Positions 57,236 to 64,000 of a stretch of 64,000 bases of DNA are shown piece by piece (position 1 is the stretch's first letter; every line of letters starts with the position of its first letter). The notes beneath the pieces are model-generated. The model was not told the origin of the DNA, did no database searches, and saw nothing but the letters and a program-made list of their open reading frames with translations. The position numbers were made by a program, and so were the translations under genes. Source of the DNA: DATARR01 sp044868005 (GTDB taxonomy: Bacteria > Acidobacteriota > Thermoanaerobaculia > Multivoradales > UBA5704). The stretch is taken from the NCBI GenBank assembly GCA_044868005.1, contig JBIOVX010000285.1, positions 11,082-75,081 on the forward strand, written 5' to 3'.

Positions 57236-59660
57236 ACCGCCAGGCGAGCCGCAGGAGGAGGCGATCAAGATCCCCGACGTCCTCCCCGTCCTGCCGCTCA
57301 AGGACACCGTCGTCTTTCCCTACATCATCCTGCCGCTCTCGGTCGGCCGCGACAAGAGCGTGCTGGCGGTGGACCGCGCGCTCTCCGAGAGCCGCGTCAT
57401 CATGCTGGCGGCGCAGCGCGACGCCGCCGTCGACAACCCGGGCGAAGCGGACCTCTTCGAGATCGGCACCGTGGCCGTCATCATGCGCATGCTGAAGCTG
57501 CCCGACGGCCGCATCCGCATCCTCGTGCAGGGCCTCTCGCGCGCCCGCGTGCAGCACATCAGCCAGGTCGAGCCCTACCTGCAGGCCAAGATCGAGCGCA
57601 TCGACGAGCCGGACGCCGAGGCGCCGGCGCTGGAGATCGAGGCCCTGGTGCGCAGCGTCAAGGAGAGCATGGACCGCGCCGTGACCCTCGGCAAGGGGAT
57701 CTCGGCCGAGGTGATGGTGATCGCCGCCAACCTGGCGGATGCGGGCCGCCTCGCCGACCTCGCGGCGAGCAACCTCGACCTCAAGCTGACGGAGGCGCAG
57801 ACGGTGCTCGAGACGATCGAGCCCATCGCCCGCCTGCGCCGGGTGAGCGACCTGCTGGCGCGCGAGATCCAGGTGCTCACCATGCAGCAGGAGATCTCCT
57901 CGCAGGCGCGCGGCGAGATCGACCGCAGCCAGCGCGAGTACTTCCTGCGCCAGCAGCTCAAGGCCATCCAGCAGGAGCTGGGCGAGGGCGAGGAGCTGGC
58001 CGAGGAGATCGCCAACTACCGCAAGCTGGCCGACGAGAAGAAAATCCCCGAGGAGGCGCGCGAGGAGCTGGAGCGGCAGATCCGCCGCCTCGAGCGCAGC
58101 CATCCCGAGAGCGCCGAGACGCAGATCATCCGCACCTATCTCGACTGGCTGACGGCGATGCCCTGGAACACCACCTCCGAGGACAACCTCGACCTGGAGC
58201 ACGCCCAGCAGGTGCTCGACGAGGACCACTACGACCTCGAGAAGATCAAGGACCGCATCCTCGAGTACCTGGCGGTGCGCAAGCTCAAGCCCGACACCCG
58301 CGGCCCCATCCTCTGCTTCGTGGGACCTCCCGGCGTCGGCAAGACCTCGCTCGGCCGCTCGATCGCGCGCTCGCTCGGCCGCAAGTTCGTGCGCATCTCC
58401 CTCGGCGGCGTGCGCGACGAGGCGGAGATCCGCGGCCACCGCCGCACCTACGTCGGCGCCCTGCCCGGACGCATCCTGCAGGGCATCCGCCAGGCGGGCA
58501 CCAGCAATCCGGTGTTCGTCCTCGACGAGATCGACAAGATCGGCGCCGACTTCCGCGGCGATCCGTCCTCGGCCCTGCTGGAGGTGCTCGATCCGGAGCA
58601 GAACTTCAGCTTCGTCGACCACTACCTCGGCCTCGCCTACGACTTGTCGCGGGTCATGTTCATCGCCACGGCGAACATGCTGGAGCCGGTGCAGCCGGCC
58701 TTCCTCGACCGCATGGAGGTCCTCCGTCTCACCGGCTACACGCAGGAGGAGAAGCTGCGCATCGCGCGCCTCCACCTCATCCCCAAGCAGACGCGGGAGA
58801 ACGGCTTGAACGAGGAGCAGATCGAGTTCGCGGACGAGGCGGTGCGCACCGTCATCTCCGGCTACACCAAGGAGGCGGGCCTGCGCAACCTGGAGCGCGA
58901 GCTGGCCGCCATCTGCCGCAAGGTGGCGGTCAAGGTGGCGCGCGGCGAGGAGGTCCGCGTCGAGGTCGATCCGCCGCAGGTCGAGGAGTTCCTGGGGCCC
59001 CGCAAGCACTTCGCCGAGGAGCTGCTCAACCGCGACCGCGTGGGAGTCGCCACCGGCCTCGCCTGGACCTCCGTGGGCGGCGACCTGCTGTTCATCGAGG
59101 TGGTGGCGGTGCCCGGCAAGGGCCAGCTCCTGCTCACCGGCCAGCTCGGCGAAGTGATGAAGGAATCGGCGCAGGCGGCGCTCTCCTACGCGCGCGCCTA
59201 CGCCGCCGCCCATGGCATCGGCGACGATTATTTCGGCAAGCACGACCTCCACGTACACGTGCCCGCCGGCTCCATTCCCAAGGACGGGCCTTCCGCCGGC
59301 ATCACCATCGGCGCGGCCATCCTCTCCGTCCTCACCGGCCACCCGGTCAACCGGCGGGTGGCGATGACGGGTGAGATCACGCTGCGCGGCGACGTCATGC
59401 CCATCGGCGGATTGAAAGAGAAAACCCTCGCCGCCAAGCTCGCCGGCATCGCCACCATCATCGTGCCGAAGCTCAACCGGCGCGACCTCGCCGAGATCCC
59501 GGAGACGATCACCGAGGGGCTGACCTTCCATTTCGTCGATCACATGGACGAGGTGCTGAAGCTCGCGTTGCTCGATCCCGACGAGCGCCAGCCCGCCGTC
59601 ACTCCCGAAGGCGCGCCCGCCGAGATCGCCGCCGAGCTGCCGCAGCCCGCCGTCGCGTGA
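57228..59660 (+). CDS. lon: ATP-dependent protease Lon (LonA)
   Basis: 810 aa. N-terminal substrate domain (VLPVLPLKDTVVFPYIILPL), a coiled coil around QREYFLRQQLKAIQQELGEG, AAA+ domain with Walker A GPPGVGKTSLG and Walker B VFVLDEIDKIG, sensor ATANMLEPVQPAFLDRMEV, and a Lon protease domain with catalytic Ser in PKDGPSAGIT and Lys in EKTLAAKLAG. All key residues are intact. ATG overlaps the end of hsp20. It degrades misfolded proteins and specific regulators. Confidence 0.97.
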   Translation: MTKPPGEPQEEAIKIPDVLPVLPLKDTVVFPYIILPLSVGRDKSVLAVDRALSESRVIMLAAQRDAAVDNPGEADLFEIGTVAVIMRMLKLPDGRIRILVQGLSRARVQHISQVEPYLQAKIERIDEPDAEAPALEIEALVRSVKESMDRAVTLGKGISAEVMVIAANLADAGRLADLAASNLDLKLTEAQTVLETIEPIARLRRVSDLLAREIQVLTMQQEISSQARGEIDRSQREYFLRQQLKAIQQELGEGEELAEEIANYRKLADEKKIPEEAREELERQIRRLERSHPESAETQIIRTYLDWLTAMPWNTTSEDNLDLEHAQQVLDEDHYDLEKIKDRILEYLAVRKLKPDTRGPILCFVGPPGVGKTSLGRSIARSLGRKFVRISLGGVRDEAEIRGHRRTYVGALPGRILQGIRQAGTSNPVFVLDEIDKIGADFRGDPSSALLEVLDPEQNFSFVDHYLGLAYDLSRVMFIATANMLEPVQPAFLDRMEVLRLTGYTQEEKLRIARLHLIPKQTRENGLNEEQIEFADEAVRTVISGYTKEAGLRNLERELAAICRKVAVKVARGEEVRVEVDPPQVEEFLGPRKHFAEELLNRDRVGVATGLAWTSVGGDLLFIEVVAVPGKGQLLLTGQLGEVMKESAQAALSYARAYAAAHGIGDDYFGKHDLHVHVPAGSIPKDGPSAGITIGAAILSVLTGHPVNRRVAMTGEITLRGDVMPIGGLKEKTLAAKLAGIATIIVPKLNRRDLAEIPETITEGLTFHFVDHMDEVLKLALLDPDERQPAVTPEGAPAEIAAELPQPAVA

Positions 59661-60652
59661 GCCCTCTCCGCGGTGAAGATCATCTGATCGATTGGCTGCG
59701 CCGGCGGCCGGGCGCTACGCTGATCGGCGACGACGCCGCCGTGCTGCCGGCCGGGGGACCGTTCGCCGTCACCGCCGACCAGCAGATCGCCGGCGTCCAC
59801 TTTCCGCCGGACCTCGATGCGGCCGTCGTCGCGCGCCGCCTGCTGGCGATAAACCTTTCGGATCTCGCGGCCATGGGAGCGGCGCCCGCCTGGGCCTTCC
59901 TCACCCTCGCCGCGCCGCCGGGTTTCGATCACCGGCGATTCTTTCGTTCGCTGCTCGCCGCCTGCCGCCGCCAGGGAGTGCAACTCGCCGGCGGCGATCT
60001 CGCGAGGCATCCTCACGCGGTCGCCGCGGCGCTGACGCTGCTCGGCACCAAAGAGCAAGGAGCGCGCTGGCTGCAACGCAGCGGCGCCGCGCCGGGGCAC
60101 GCACTGTGGCTGGGCGGCACCGTCGGCGAATCCGCCGCCGGCAGAATTCTGATCGCACGCGGCGCGCGTCTCGACCGCTCGCGAATCGACGTGCCGTCTC
60201 TCGTCGGCGCGTCGCCCGCGTTGCGCAACGCGGCCCGCCGGGCCGTGCGGCGCCACCTGCAGCCGGCGCCGCAGCTCGAGCTCGGCCGCTGGCTCGGCGC
60301 GCAGCCGGAAGGCGCGGCGATCGACGTCTCCGACGGCGTGGCGCGCGATCTCCGCCGCCTCTGCCGCGCGAGCGGCGCCGGCGCCGCCGTCGCTGCGGAG
60401 GCCCTGCCGTATTCCTTTCGATTTCACGAGCTGTGCGCGGCGCTGGCCGCCGATCCGCTGGCGCTGGCGCTCGGCGGCGGCGAGGATTACGTGCTGTTGT
60501 TCACCCTGCCCGCGGATCTCGCGCCGCCGGAGAGATTTGGTTGCCGGCGGATCGGCACGATCACGCGCGGCCGCGCTGTTACGCTGATCCAAAATGAAAC
60601 CAGCCGAGATCTACCCGATCTCGGCTGGGATCACCTCACCCCCTCAGGGTGA
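59657..60652 (+). CDS. thiL: Thiamine-monophosphate kinase
   Basis: 331 aa, GTG start overlapping the lon stop (GTGA). ThiL motifs: GEDHLIDWL, LIGDDAAVLPAGG, TADQQIAGVHFPPDLD (family TTDxLVEGvHF), NLSDLAAMGAAPAWAF, VQLAGGDLAR, AIDVSDGVARDLRRLC and ALGGGEDYVLLFT. It makes thiamine pyrophosphate from thiamine monophosphate and ATP. Two hairpins overlap its 3' end. Confidence 0.93.
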   Translation: MSPLRGEDHLIDWLRRRPGATLIGDDAAVLPAGGPFAVTADQQIAGVHFPPDLDAAVVARRLLAINLSDLAAMGAAPAWAFLTLAAPPGFDHRRFFRSLLAACRRQGVQLAGGDLARHPHAVAAALTLLGTKEQGARWLQRSGAAPGHALWLGGTVGESAAGRILIARGARLDRSRIDVPSLVGASPALRNAARRAVRRHLQPAPQLELGRWLGAQPEGAAIDVSDGVARDLRRLCRASGAGAAVAAEALPYSFRFHELCAALAADPLALALGGGEDYVLLFTLPADLAPPERFGCRRIGTITRGRAVTLIQNETSRDLPDLGWDHLTPSG

Positions 60653-60654
60653 GG
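60602..60654. terminator. Two hairpins at the thiL end, bidirectional terminator
   Basis: AGCCGAGAT-CTACCCG-ATCTCGGCT (60602-60626) and CCTCACCC-CCTCA-GGGTGAGG (60634-60654) have perfect stems. Both lie inside the last codons of thiL, whose stop TGA is in the second right arm, and directly before the end of the converging DNA-binding protein gene. Confidence 0.65.
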
Positions 60655-60655
60655 T

Positions 60656-61411
60656 TTAGCGGAAGACCTTCTGCAGCCTGTTGACGAGCCCCTTGAGCTT
60701 CTTCTCGAGGTTCTGCTGCGTCTTTTCGAGCTGCTTGATGCGCTTCGCGACCGCGCTGTCTCCGCCGCGCCCGCCGCGCCGCCGGCCGTTCGCCGCTTTC
60801 GCCTTCTTGGCGCCGGCTCCCTTGCGGCGGCCGCCGCGCGGGCTCTCGCTGCGCAACTGGCGGAACACGTCCACCGCTTGTGAATAGAAACGCCGCGCGC
60901 GCCCGACACCTTCCGAAGGCAACTTCTCGGTATAGAGCTTCACATAGCGCACCAGCGTCGGATAGGAAATGCCGGTCCGCTTGCTGATCTCGGTCAGCGT
61001 CAACAGGCCGCTGCCGCTGCTGCTCTTGCGCGGCCGGCCGCGCTTCGCCGCCTTCTTCGCCGCGCCCGGAGGACGCCCACGGCGCTTGGCGGCGCCGCGC
61101 TTCGCCGCCGCCTTGCGTCCGCCCGCAGGACGTCCGGGCGGACGGCCGCGGCGCTTGCTCGCCGCCGCCGCCGGCCGCGGCGCGTTCGGGTCCTTGCGCG
61201 GGCGGCCGCGCCGGCCCGCGTTCTCTACCTTGATCTGATCGAACACCGGCAAGGCATTCTCGGGATACCGCTGCTTCCGCCCCTGGCCCACCGAGGGGAT
61301 GCGGCTCTGGTACAGCTTCTTGTAGCGTTGGAGTGTCGGCATCGAAATGCCGCTGCGCTTGGAAATCTCGGAGAGGGTGTATAGCTTCCCTTGGTTTTCG
61401 GGTTCAGCCAT
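60656..61411 (-). CDS. Double MerR-type HTH protein with AT-hook linker
   Basis: 251 aa from ATG 61411. Two MerR-like winged helices flank a linker: first at ~8-62 (LYTLSEISKRSGISMPTLQR, then YKKLYQSRIPSVG), second at ~137-190 (LLTLTEISKRTGISYPTLVR, then YVKLYTEKLPSEG). The two are clearly duplicates. The linker has four AT-hook cores (RRGRPRK, RRGRPPG twice, KRGRPRK) among Ala/Lys/Arg-rich sequence, and the tail is basic and ends in a coiled coil (KRIKQLEKTQQNLEKKLKGL). Four minor-groove and two major-groove contacts suggest a chromosome-bridging or architectural protein. A strong sigma70 promoter lies upstream. The Shine-Dalgarno GAGGAGG is at a long spacing (13 nt). Confidence 0.88.
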   Translation of the reverse strand: MAEPENQGKLYTLSEISKRSGISMPTLQRYKKLYQSRIPSVGQGRKQRYPENALPVFDQIKVENAGRRGRPRKDPNAPRPAAAASKRRGRPPGRPAGGRKAAAKRGAAKRRGRPPGAAKKAAKRGRPRKSSSGSGLLTLTEISKRTGISYPTLVRYVKLYTEKLPSEGVGRARRFYSQAVDVFRQLRSESPRGGRRKGAGAKKAKAANGRRRGGRGGDSAVAKRIKQLEKTQQNLEKKLKGLVNRLQKVFR

Positions 61412-61483
61412 AATGTTCGCTTGCCTCCTCAGGTTAATGGAAATGAAGTGGACGGGTGACACACGCGCGCATAAAGCGCGTTG

Positions 61484-61512
61484 ATTATCAAAGGGAGAAG
61501 CCGAATTGTCAA
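61484..61512 (-). promoter_or_regulatory. Consensus sigma70 promoter for the AT-hook gene
   Basis: Minus strand: TTGACA at 61512-61507, a 17-bp spacer, GATAAT at 61489-61484. It is the best promoter match in the window and gives a leader of about 65 nt, which contains CGCGC-ATAAA-GCGCG. Confidence 0.75.
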
Positions 61513-61537
61513 TAGGCCCGCGACTTTTGATCTGACG

Positions 61538-61543
61538 TAGAAT
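61538..61543 (+). promoter_or_regulatory. -10 box of msrC, leaderless type
   Basis: TAGAAT lies 7 nt before ATG 61551, without a Shine-Dalgarno. Confidence 0.45.
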
Positions 61544-61550
61544 CCGCACC

Positions 61551-62051
61551 ATGAACGGTGACGCTAAAAAAGAGATCTACCGCGAAGCTCTGCGCGAGCT
61601 CGACGCCGTGCTCGCCGGCATCGACGATCCGATCACCGCCATGTCCACCTGCGTGGCCGTGCTCCATCAACGGCTGCCGTACGCGAGCTGGACCGGCTTC
61701 TATCGCGTCGTAGCGCCACGGCTGCTGCGCGTCGGTCCCTATCAAGGACCGCTGGGATGCCTCGAAATCCCCTTCGATCGCGGCGTTTGCGGCGCCGCCG
61801 CGCGCGAAGGCGCGACGCAATTGGTTGCCGATGTTCACGCCTTCCCGGGACATATCGCCTGCGATGCCGCGGCGCGTTCGGAAATCGTGATTCCCATCCG
61901 CGATTCGCAAGGCGCTCTCGTCGCCGTTCTCGACCTCGATTCACACCAGCCGGCCGCCTTCGACGAGCAGGATCGCGAAGGATTGGAACAGATCGCGGAG
62001 CGTTTGCGCGCTTGCCTGGACGGCGCCGGCGCGGCGTTTTACAAGAGTTGA
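61551..62051 (+). CDS. msrC: Free methionine-R-sulfoxide reductase (GAF-domain, fRMsr)
   Basis: 166 aa. A single GAF domain with the family's three cysteines: LGCLEIPF, GVCGAAAREG and HIACDAAARSEIVIPI, and the conserved VGPYQG and DVHAFPGHIACD. It reduces free L-methionine-R-sulfoxide with thioredoxin. It is divergent from the AT-hook gene. The typical length of ~160 aa agrees. Confidence 0.94.
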   Translation: MNGDAKKEIYREALRELDAVLAGIDDPITAMSTCVAVLHQRLPYASWTGFYRVVAPRLLRVGPYQGPLGCLEIPFDRGVCGAAAREGATQLVADVHAFPGHIACDAAARSEIVIPIRDSQGALVAVLDLDSHQPAAFDEQDREGLEQIAERLRACLDGAGAAFYKS

Positions 62052-62326
62052 AAGTCAACGGATCGGGTCAAAAGAAGCGCCCGGCTGGCAGGGAAGCTCG
62101 AGCAGGACATCAAGTGAATCTGCTGAACCAGATCCTGGACGCTCTATAAGCGCTCGCCGGACCGGAGGTGTGACTCTTCCGTATCCCGGCGCCTCCTGGT
62201 ATCCGCCTTGCACAAGAGGTATTCGGCAACTGGCCCGCCGCCAACGGGCCCGGCCGGAGCCTGTAAAACCGGCCGAGACGAAGCGCGATGCCCTCGGAAG
62301 TCGCGCATGCAGCCAGGAGGCCCTTT
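62052..62326 (+). other. Leader of the EF-hand gene with two GC hairpins
   Basis: No gene in this stretch. It has GGCCCG (62232-62237) with CGGGCC (62245-62250), and GGCCGG (62252-62257) with CCGGCC (62269-62274), in tandem. A regulatory leader is possible, but no known riboswitch was recognised. Confidence 0.35.
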
Positions 62327-63235
62327 ATGCGATACCAAAAATTCCTGCCACTTTTCCTTCTTGTCTTCGCCTTGGCGGCGCCGGCTGCCGCCCAGCGGGG
62401 TCCCCAGGGCGTTCCTCCCGGACATCTGCCGCCGGCCGGCATGTGCCGGGTGTGGTACGACGGCCAGCCGCCGGGCCATCAACCCGGCCCCACCGACTGC
62501 GCCACCGCCCGCCAGGAGGCCGCGCGCACCGGCGGACGCGTGATCTACGGCGATAGCCGAGAGGAGGATAGGGGGGACGACGATTGGGGGAACGACGACC
62601 GGTGGGCGGACCGCTTCGACCGCCTCGACCTCAACGGCGACGGGTTCCTCTCGCGCTCCGAGTGGCCGGCCGAGGTGCCCTTCTTCGACCGCCTCGACCG
62701 CAATGACGACGGCCGCCTGAGCCGCGCCGAGATCCAGAACTCAGGGCTGGACCGGGAGGATCTCGTGGAAGAACGCTTCCGCGCCAATGACGTCAACCGC
62801 GACGGCCGCCTGAGCCTCGCGGAGTGGTGGGGACGCGACGACAGGTTCGAGCTGCTCGATCGGAACGACGACGGCTACGTGAGCCGCTCCGAGCTCCTGA
62901 GCCGGATTGTCGATCGCGGGGACACCATGGAGGAACGGTTCCGCGAGAACGACCGCGACCGCGACGGCCGCCTGAGCGCACGGGAATGGTGGGGCCGCGA
63001 CACCGAGTTCGAGCTCCTCGACCGCAACGGCGACGGCTATCTGAGCCTCACGGAAGCCTTGGAGAGGAATCCGGAGGATTACCGCCTCGCCACCCGCCGC
63101 TTCCAGGAGCTGGACCGCGACCGCGACGGACGCGTCAGCGAGCGCGAGTGGTCGGGCAGCCTGACTGAATTCAACCGTCGCGACCGCAACGGCGACGGGT
63201 TCCTCAGTCTCGACGAGTGGCTGCGGCGGACGTAA
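62327..63235 (+). CDS. Exported EF-hand repeat protein
   Basis: 302 aa from ATG 62327 after AGGAGGCCCTTT. Signal peptide (FLPLFLLVFALAAPAAA, cleavage AAA-Q). A 70-residue region with a Cys pair (GMCRVWYDGQPPGHQPG, then TDCATARQEA) is of the type seen in several exported proteins of unknown role. Eight EF-hand loops follow in regular spacing (DLNGDG, DRNDDG, DVNRDG, DRNDDG, DRDRDG, DRNGDG, DRDRDG, DRNGDG), each with a Glu at position 12 of the loop. It probably binds calcium outside the cytoplasm. Confidence 0.92.
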   Translation: MRYQKFLPLFLLVFALAAPAAAQRGPQGVPPGHLPPAGMCRVWYDGQPPGHQPGPTDCATARQEAARTGGRVIYGDSREEDRGDDDWGNDDRWADRFDRLDLNGDGFLSRSEWPAEVPFFDRLDRNDDGRLSRAEIQNSGLDREDLVEERFRANDVNRDGRLSLAEWWGRDDRFELLDRNDDGYVSRSELLSRIVDRGDTMEERFRENDRDRDGRLSAREWWGRDTEFELLDRNGDGYLSLTEALERNPEDYRLATRRFQELDRDRDGRVSEREWSGSLTEFNRRDRNGDGFLSLDEWLRRT

Positions 63236-63289
63236 CCGCTCAGAACGCCCAGCGGAGCTGAATGCCCGGCGGCCGTCCCACGACCCAAA

Positions 63290-63590
63290 ACGCCGCTCAC
63301 GCGCTTCCGGAACACGGTCTTCCGAGCCCGGGAGACGGTGCTCCGGGTCGCGTGCGCGTTGTTCGGGACCCGGAACACGGTGCTCCGGGTCGCGCGCACG
63401 TTGTTCTGAGCCCGGAGCACGTCGCTCCGGGCCCGGAACATGGTGTTCTGGGTCCGGAACAAGGTGCCCGGACCCGCGAAGACCGTGCTCCGCCTCCCGG
63501 GCGACGTGTCCCGGGCCGCGAAGACCGTGCTCCGCCTCCGTGCGGACGTGCTCGGGCCCGCGGCGACCGTCCTCCGCTCCCCGCTCGCCA
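63290..63590. repeat. Tandem 21-bp repeats (locus 3)
   Basis: About 14 diverged units of 21 bp, of the type CCCGGAACACGGTGCTCCGGG alternating with TCGCGCGCACGTTGTTC-like units. In one plus frame the 7-residue unit (PEHGAPG, REDRAPP, PEHVAPG) repeats, but there is no Shine-Dalgarno or signal and no matching downstream domain, so I do not call it coding. It lies between the EF-hand gene and the partial methyltransferase. Confidence 0.75.
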
Positions 63591-63675
63591 TACGACGGGC
63601 GCCGGTGCACAGCCCCGCGCGTGAGGAGCTCGCGGCGCGGGGGAATCGGATCGTTTTCTGGGGTCGGCTGTTTTG

Positions 63676-64000
63676 CTACTTGCTGGCTAGGACGTAGGTT
63701 GTCGAAGCAACGTCGACCGACCGAGAGCCTCTGTTGATGAACCGATCGAGGTACAGGATGGGAAAGGTCGCGACCGACCAAAGCGCGCTCGCGAGCTTGC
63801 CGGAGAGACCCGGAACGCTCTTCCGGAAATAGTTTGCGGCAAGATCTCGCATGGCGAAGGTGGGACCTACACACGTGCCTGAGGAAAGAACCGAGAATCC
63901 GGCCCGCTCAAACAACCGAACGTGGCCGGTAAGAGTGAAGTTCTGGTAATGGTCGGGATAGCCGTGGAAGGCTTGAAGAAATGGAGTGGCGGCAAAAAGC
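63676..64000 (-). CDS. SAM-dependent methyltransferase, C-terminal part (5' end outside window)
   Basis: The frame is open at base 64000, giving at least 107 aa. The visible part matches the C-terminal half of class I methyltransferases found in sugar or lipid modification loci: FHGYPDHYQNFTLTGHVRLF, then FSVLSSGTCVGPTFAMRDL. A hydrophobic stretch (ALWSVATFPILYL) and a final STTYVLASK follow. No SAM motif can be seen, because it lies outside the window. Confidence 0.65.
   Translation of the reverse strand, partial: LFAATPFLQAFHGYPDHYQNFTLTGHVRLFERAGFSVLSSGTCVGPTFAMRDLAANYFRKSVPGLSGKLASALWSVATFPILYLDRFINRGSRSVDVASTTYVLASK

Noticed and set aside
57105..59543. 812-aa minus-strand open frame
   Set aside because: Antisense shadow of lon; no domain is recognisable and lon is clearly the real gene.
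62052..62326. Possible tRNA or riboswitch in EF-hand leader
   Set aside because: Hairpins are present, but no cloverleaf or known aptamer core could be built; listed only as a leader.
63262..63624. 120-aa ORF with 7-residue repeats
   Set aside because: It lacks a Shine-Dalgarno and signal; all frames across the 21-bp repeats are partly open, which follows from the period being a multiple of three.

Overview
High-GC bacterial chromosome segment with no tRNA, rRNA, CRISPR array or prophage that I could see. Gene content suggests an Acidobacteriota genome, probably of the Thermoanaerobaculia type. This is an inference from a PadR regulator paired with an ADOP-type ABC permease, an HTH-TM-TPR protein, an MglA-like GTPase fusion, many small exported proteins, a rhombosortase system and membrane Ser/Thr kinases. 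Both ends cut genes: the first ORF is open at base 1 and a methyltransferase runs off base 64000.

Layout. 1-3080: two translationally coupled multi-zinc-ribbon proteins of unknown role. 3081-14220, accessory: RAYT transposase with REP-like hairpins, an XRE/TPR/small exported protein locus, a second XRE locus with two unknown proteins, a 21-bp repeat tract, a secreted locus (Cys peptide, propeller protein, matrixin-like protease), another small exported protein and a Uma2 nuclease. 14291-17341: ADOP permease, PadR and a twin palindromic operator. 17388-19500: 21-bp repeats and a rhombosortase cassette, with a GlyGly-CTERM lipoprotein ORF that reads through into a second exported protein and a frameshifted rhombosortase. 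19489-22739: PQQ propeller protein and HTH-TPR protein. 22839-29338: signalling island (PstS-like protein, two PAS-GGDEF-EAL proteins, a histidine kinase with a substituted receiver). 29360-32903: thioesterase, ECF sigma/anti-sigma pair, SDR, membrane zinc peptidase.

33062-46213 is mostly housekeeping. On minus: alpha/beta hydrolase, ileS (type 2), phosphomannomutase. On plus: def, rlmH, DksA/TraR zinc finger, holA, mutM, udk, a PTPS-III-like pterin enzyme, a lipoprotein and an O-methyltransferase. 46210-52431 holds the most unusual arrangement: two tandem copies of a two-gene unit, each a ~108-aa protein of a family I do not recognise followed by a large membrane GAF / zinc-ribbon / Ser-Thr kinase. 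52589-55045: redoxin lipoprotein and a DsbD-like protein that has lost its membrane cysteines. 55147-60652: compact operon of MglA-like GTPase, nrdR, hsp20, lon, thiL. 60656-64000: a double-MerR/AT-hook DNA-binding protein divergent from msrC, an eight-EF-hand exported protein, a 21-bp repeat tract and the partial methyltransferase.

Two themes recur. Several genes have a -10-like box only 5-13 nt before the start codon and no Shine-Dalgarno, suggesting leaderless transcripts. Tandem repeats with a 21-bp period occur at three separate intergenic sites. Coordinates of starts were chosen from Shine-Dalgarno or promoter evidence where visible; no database search was possible.
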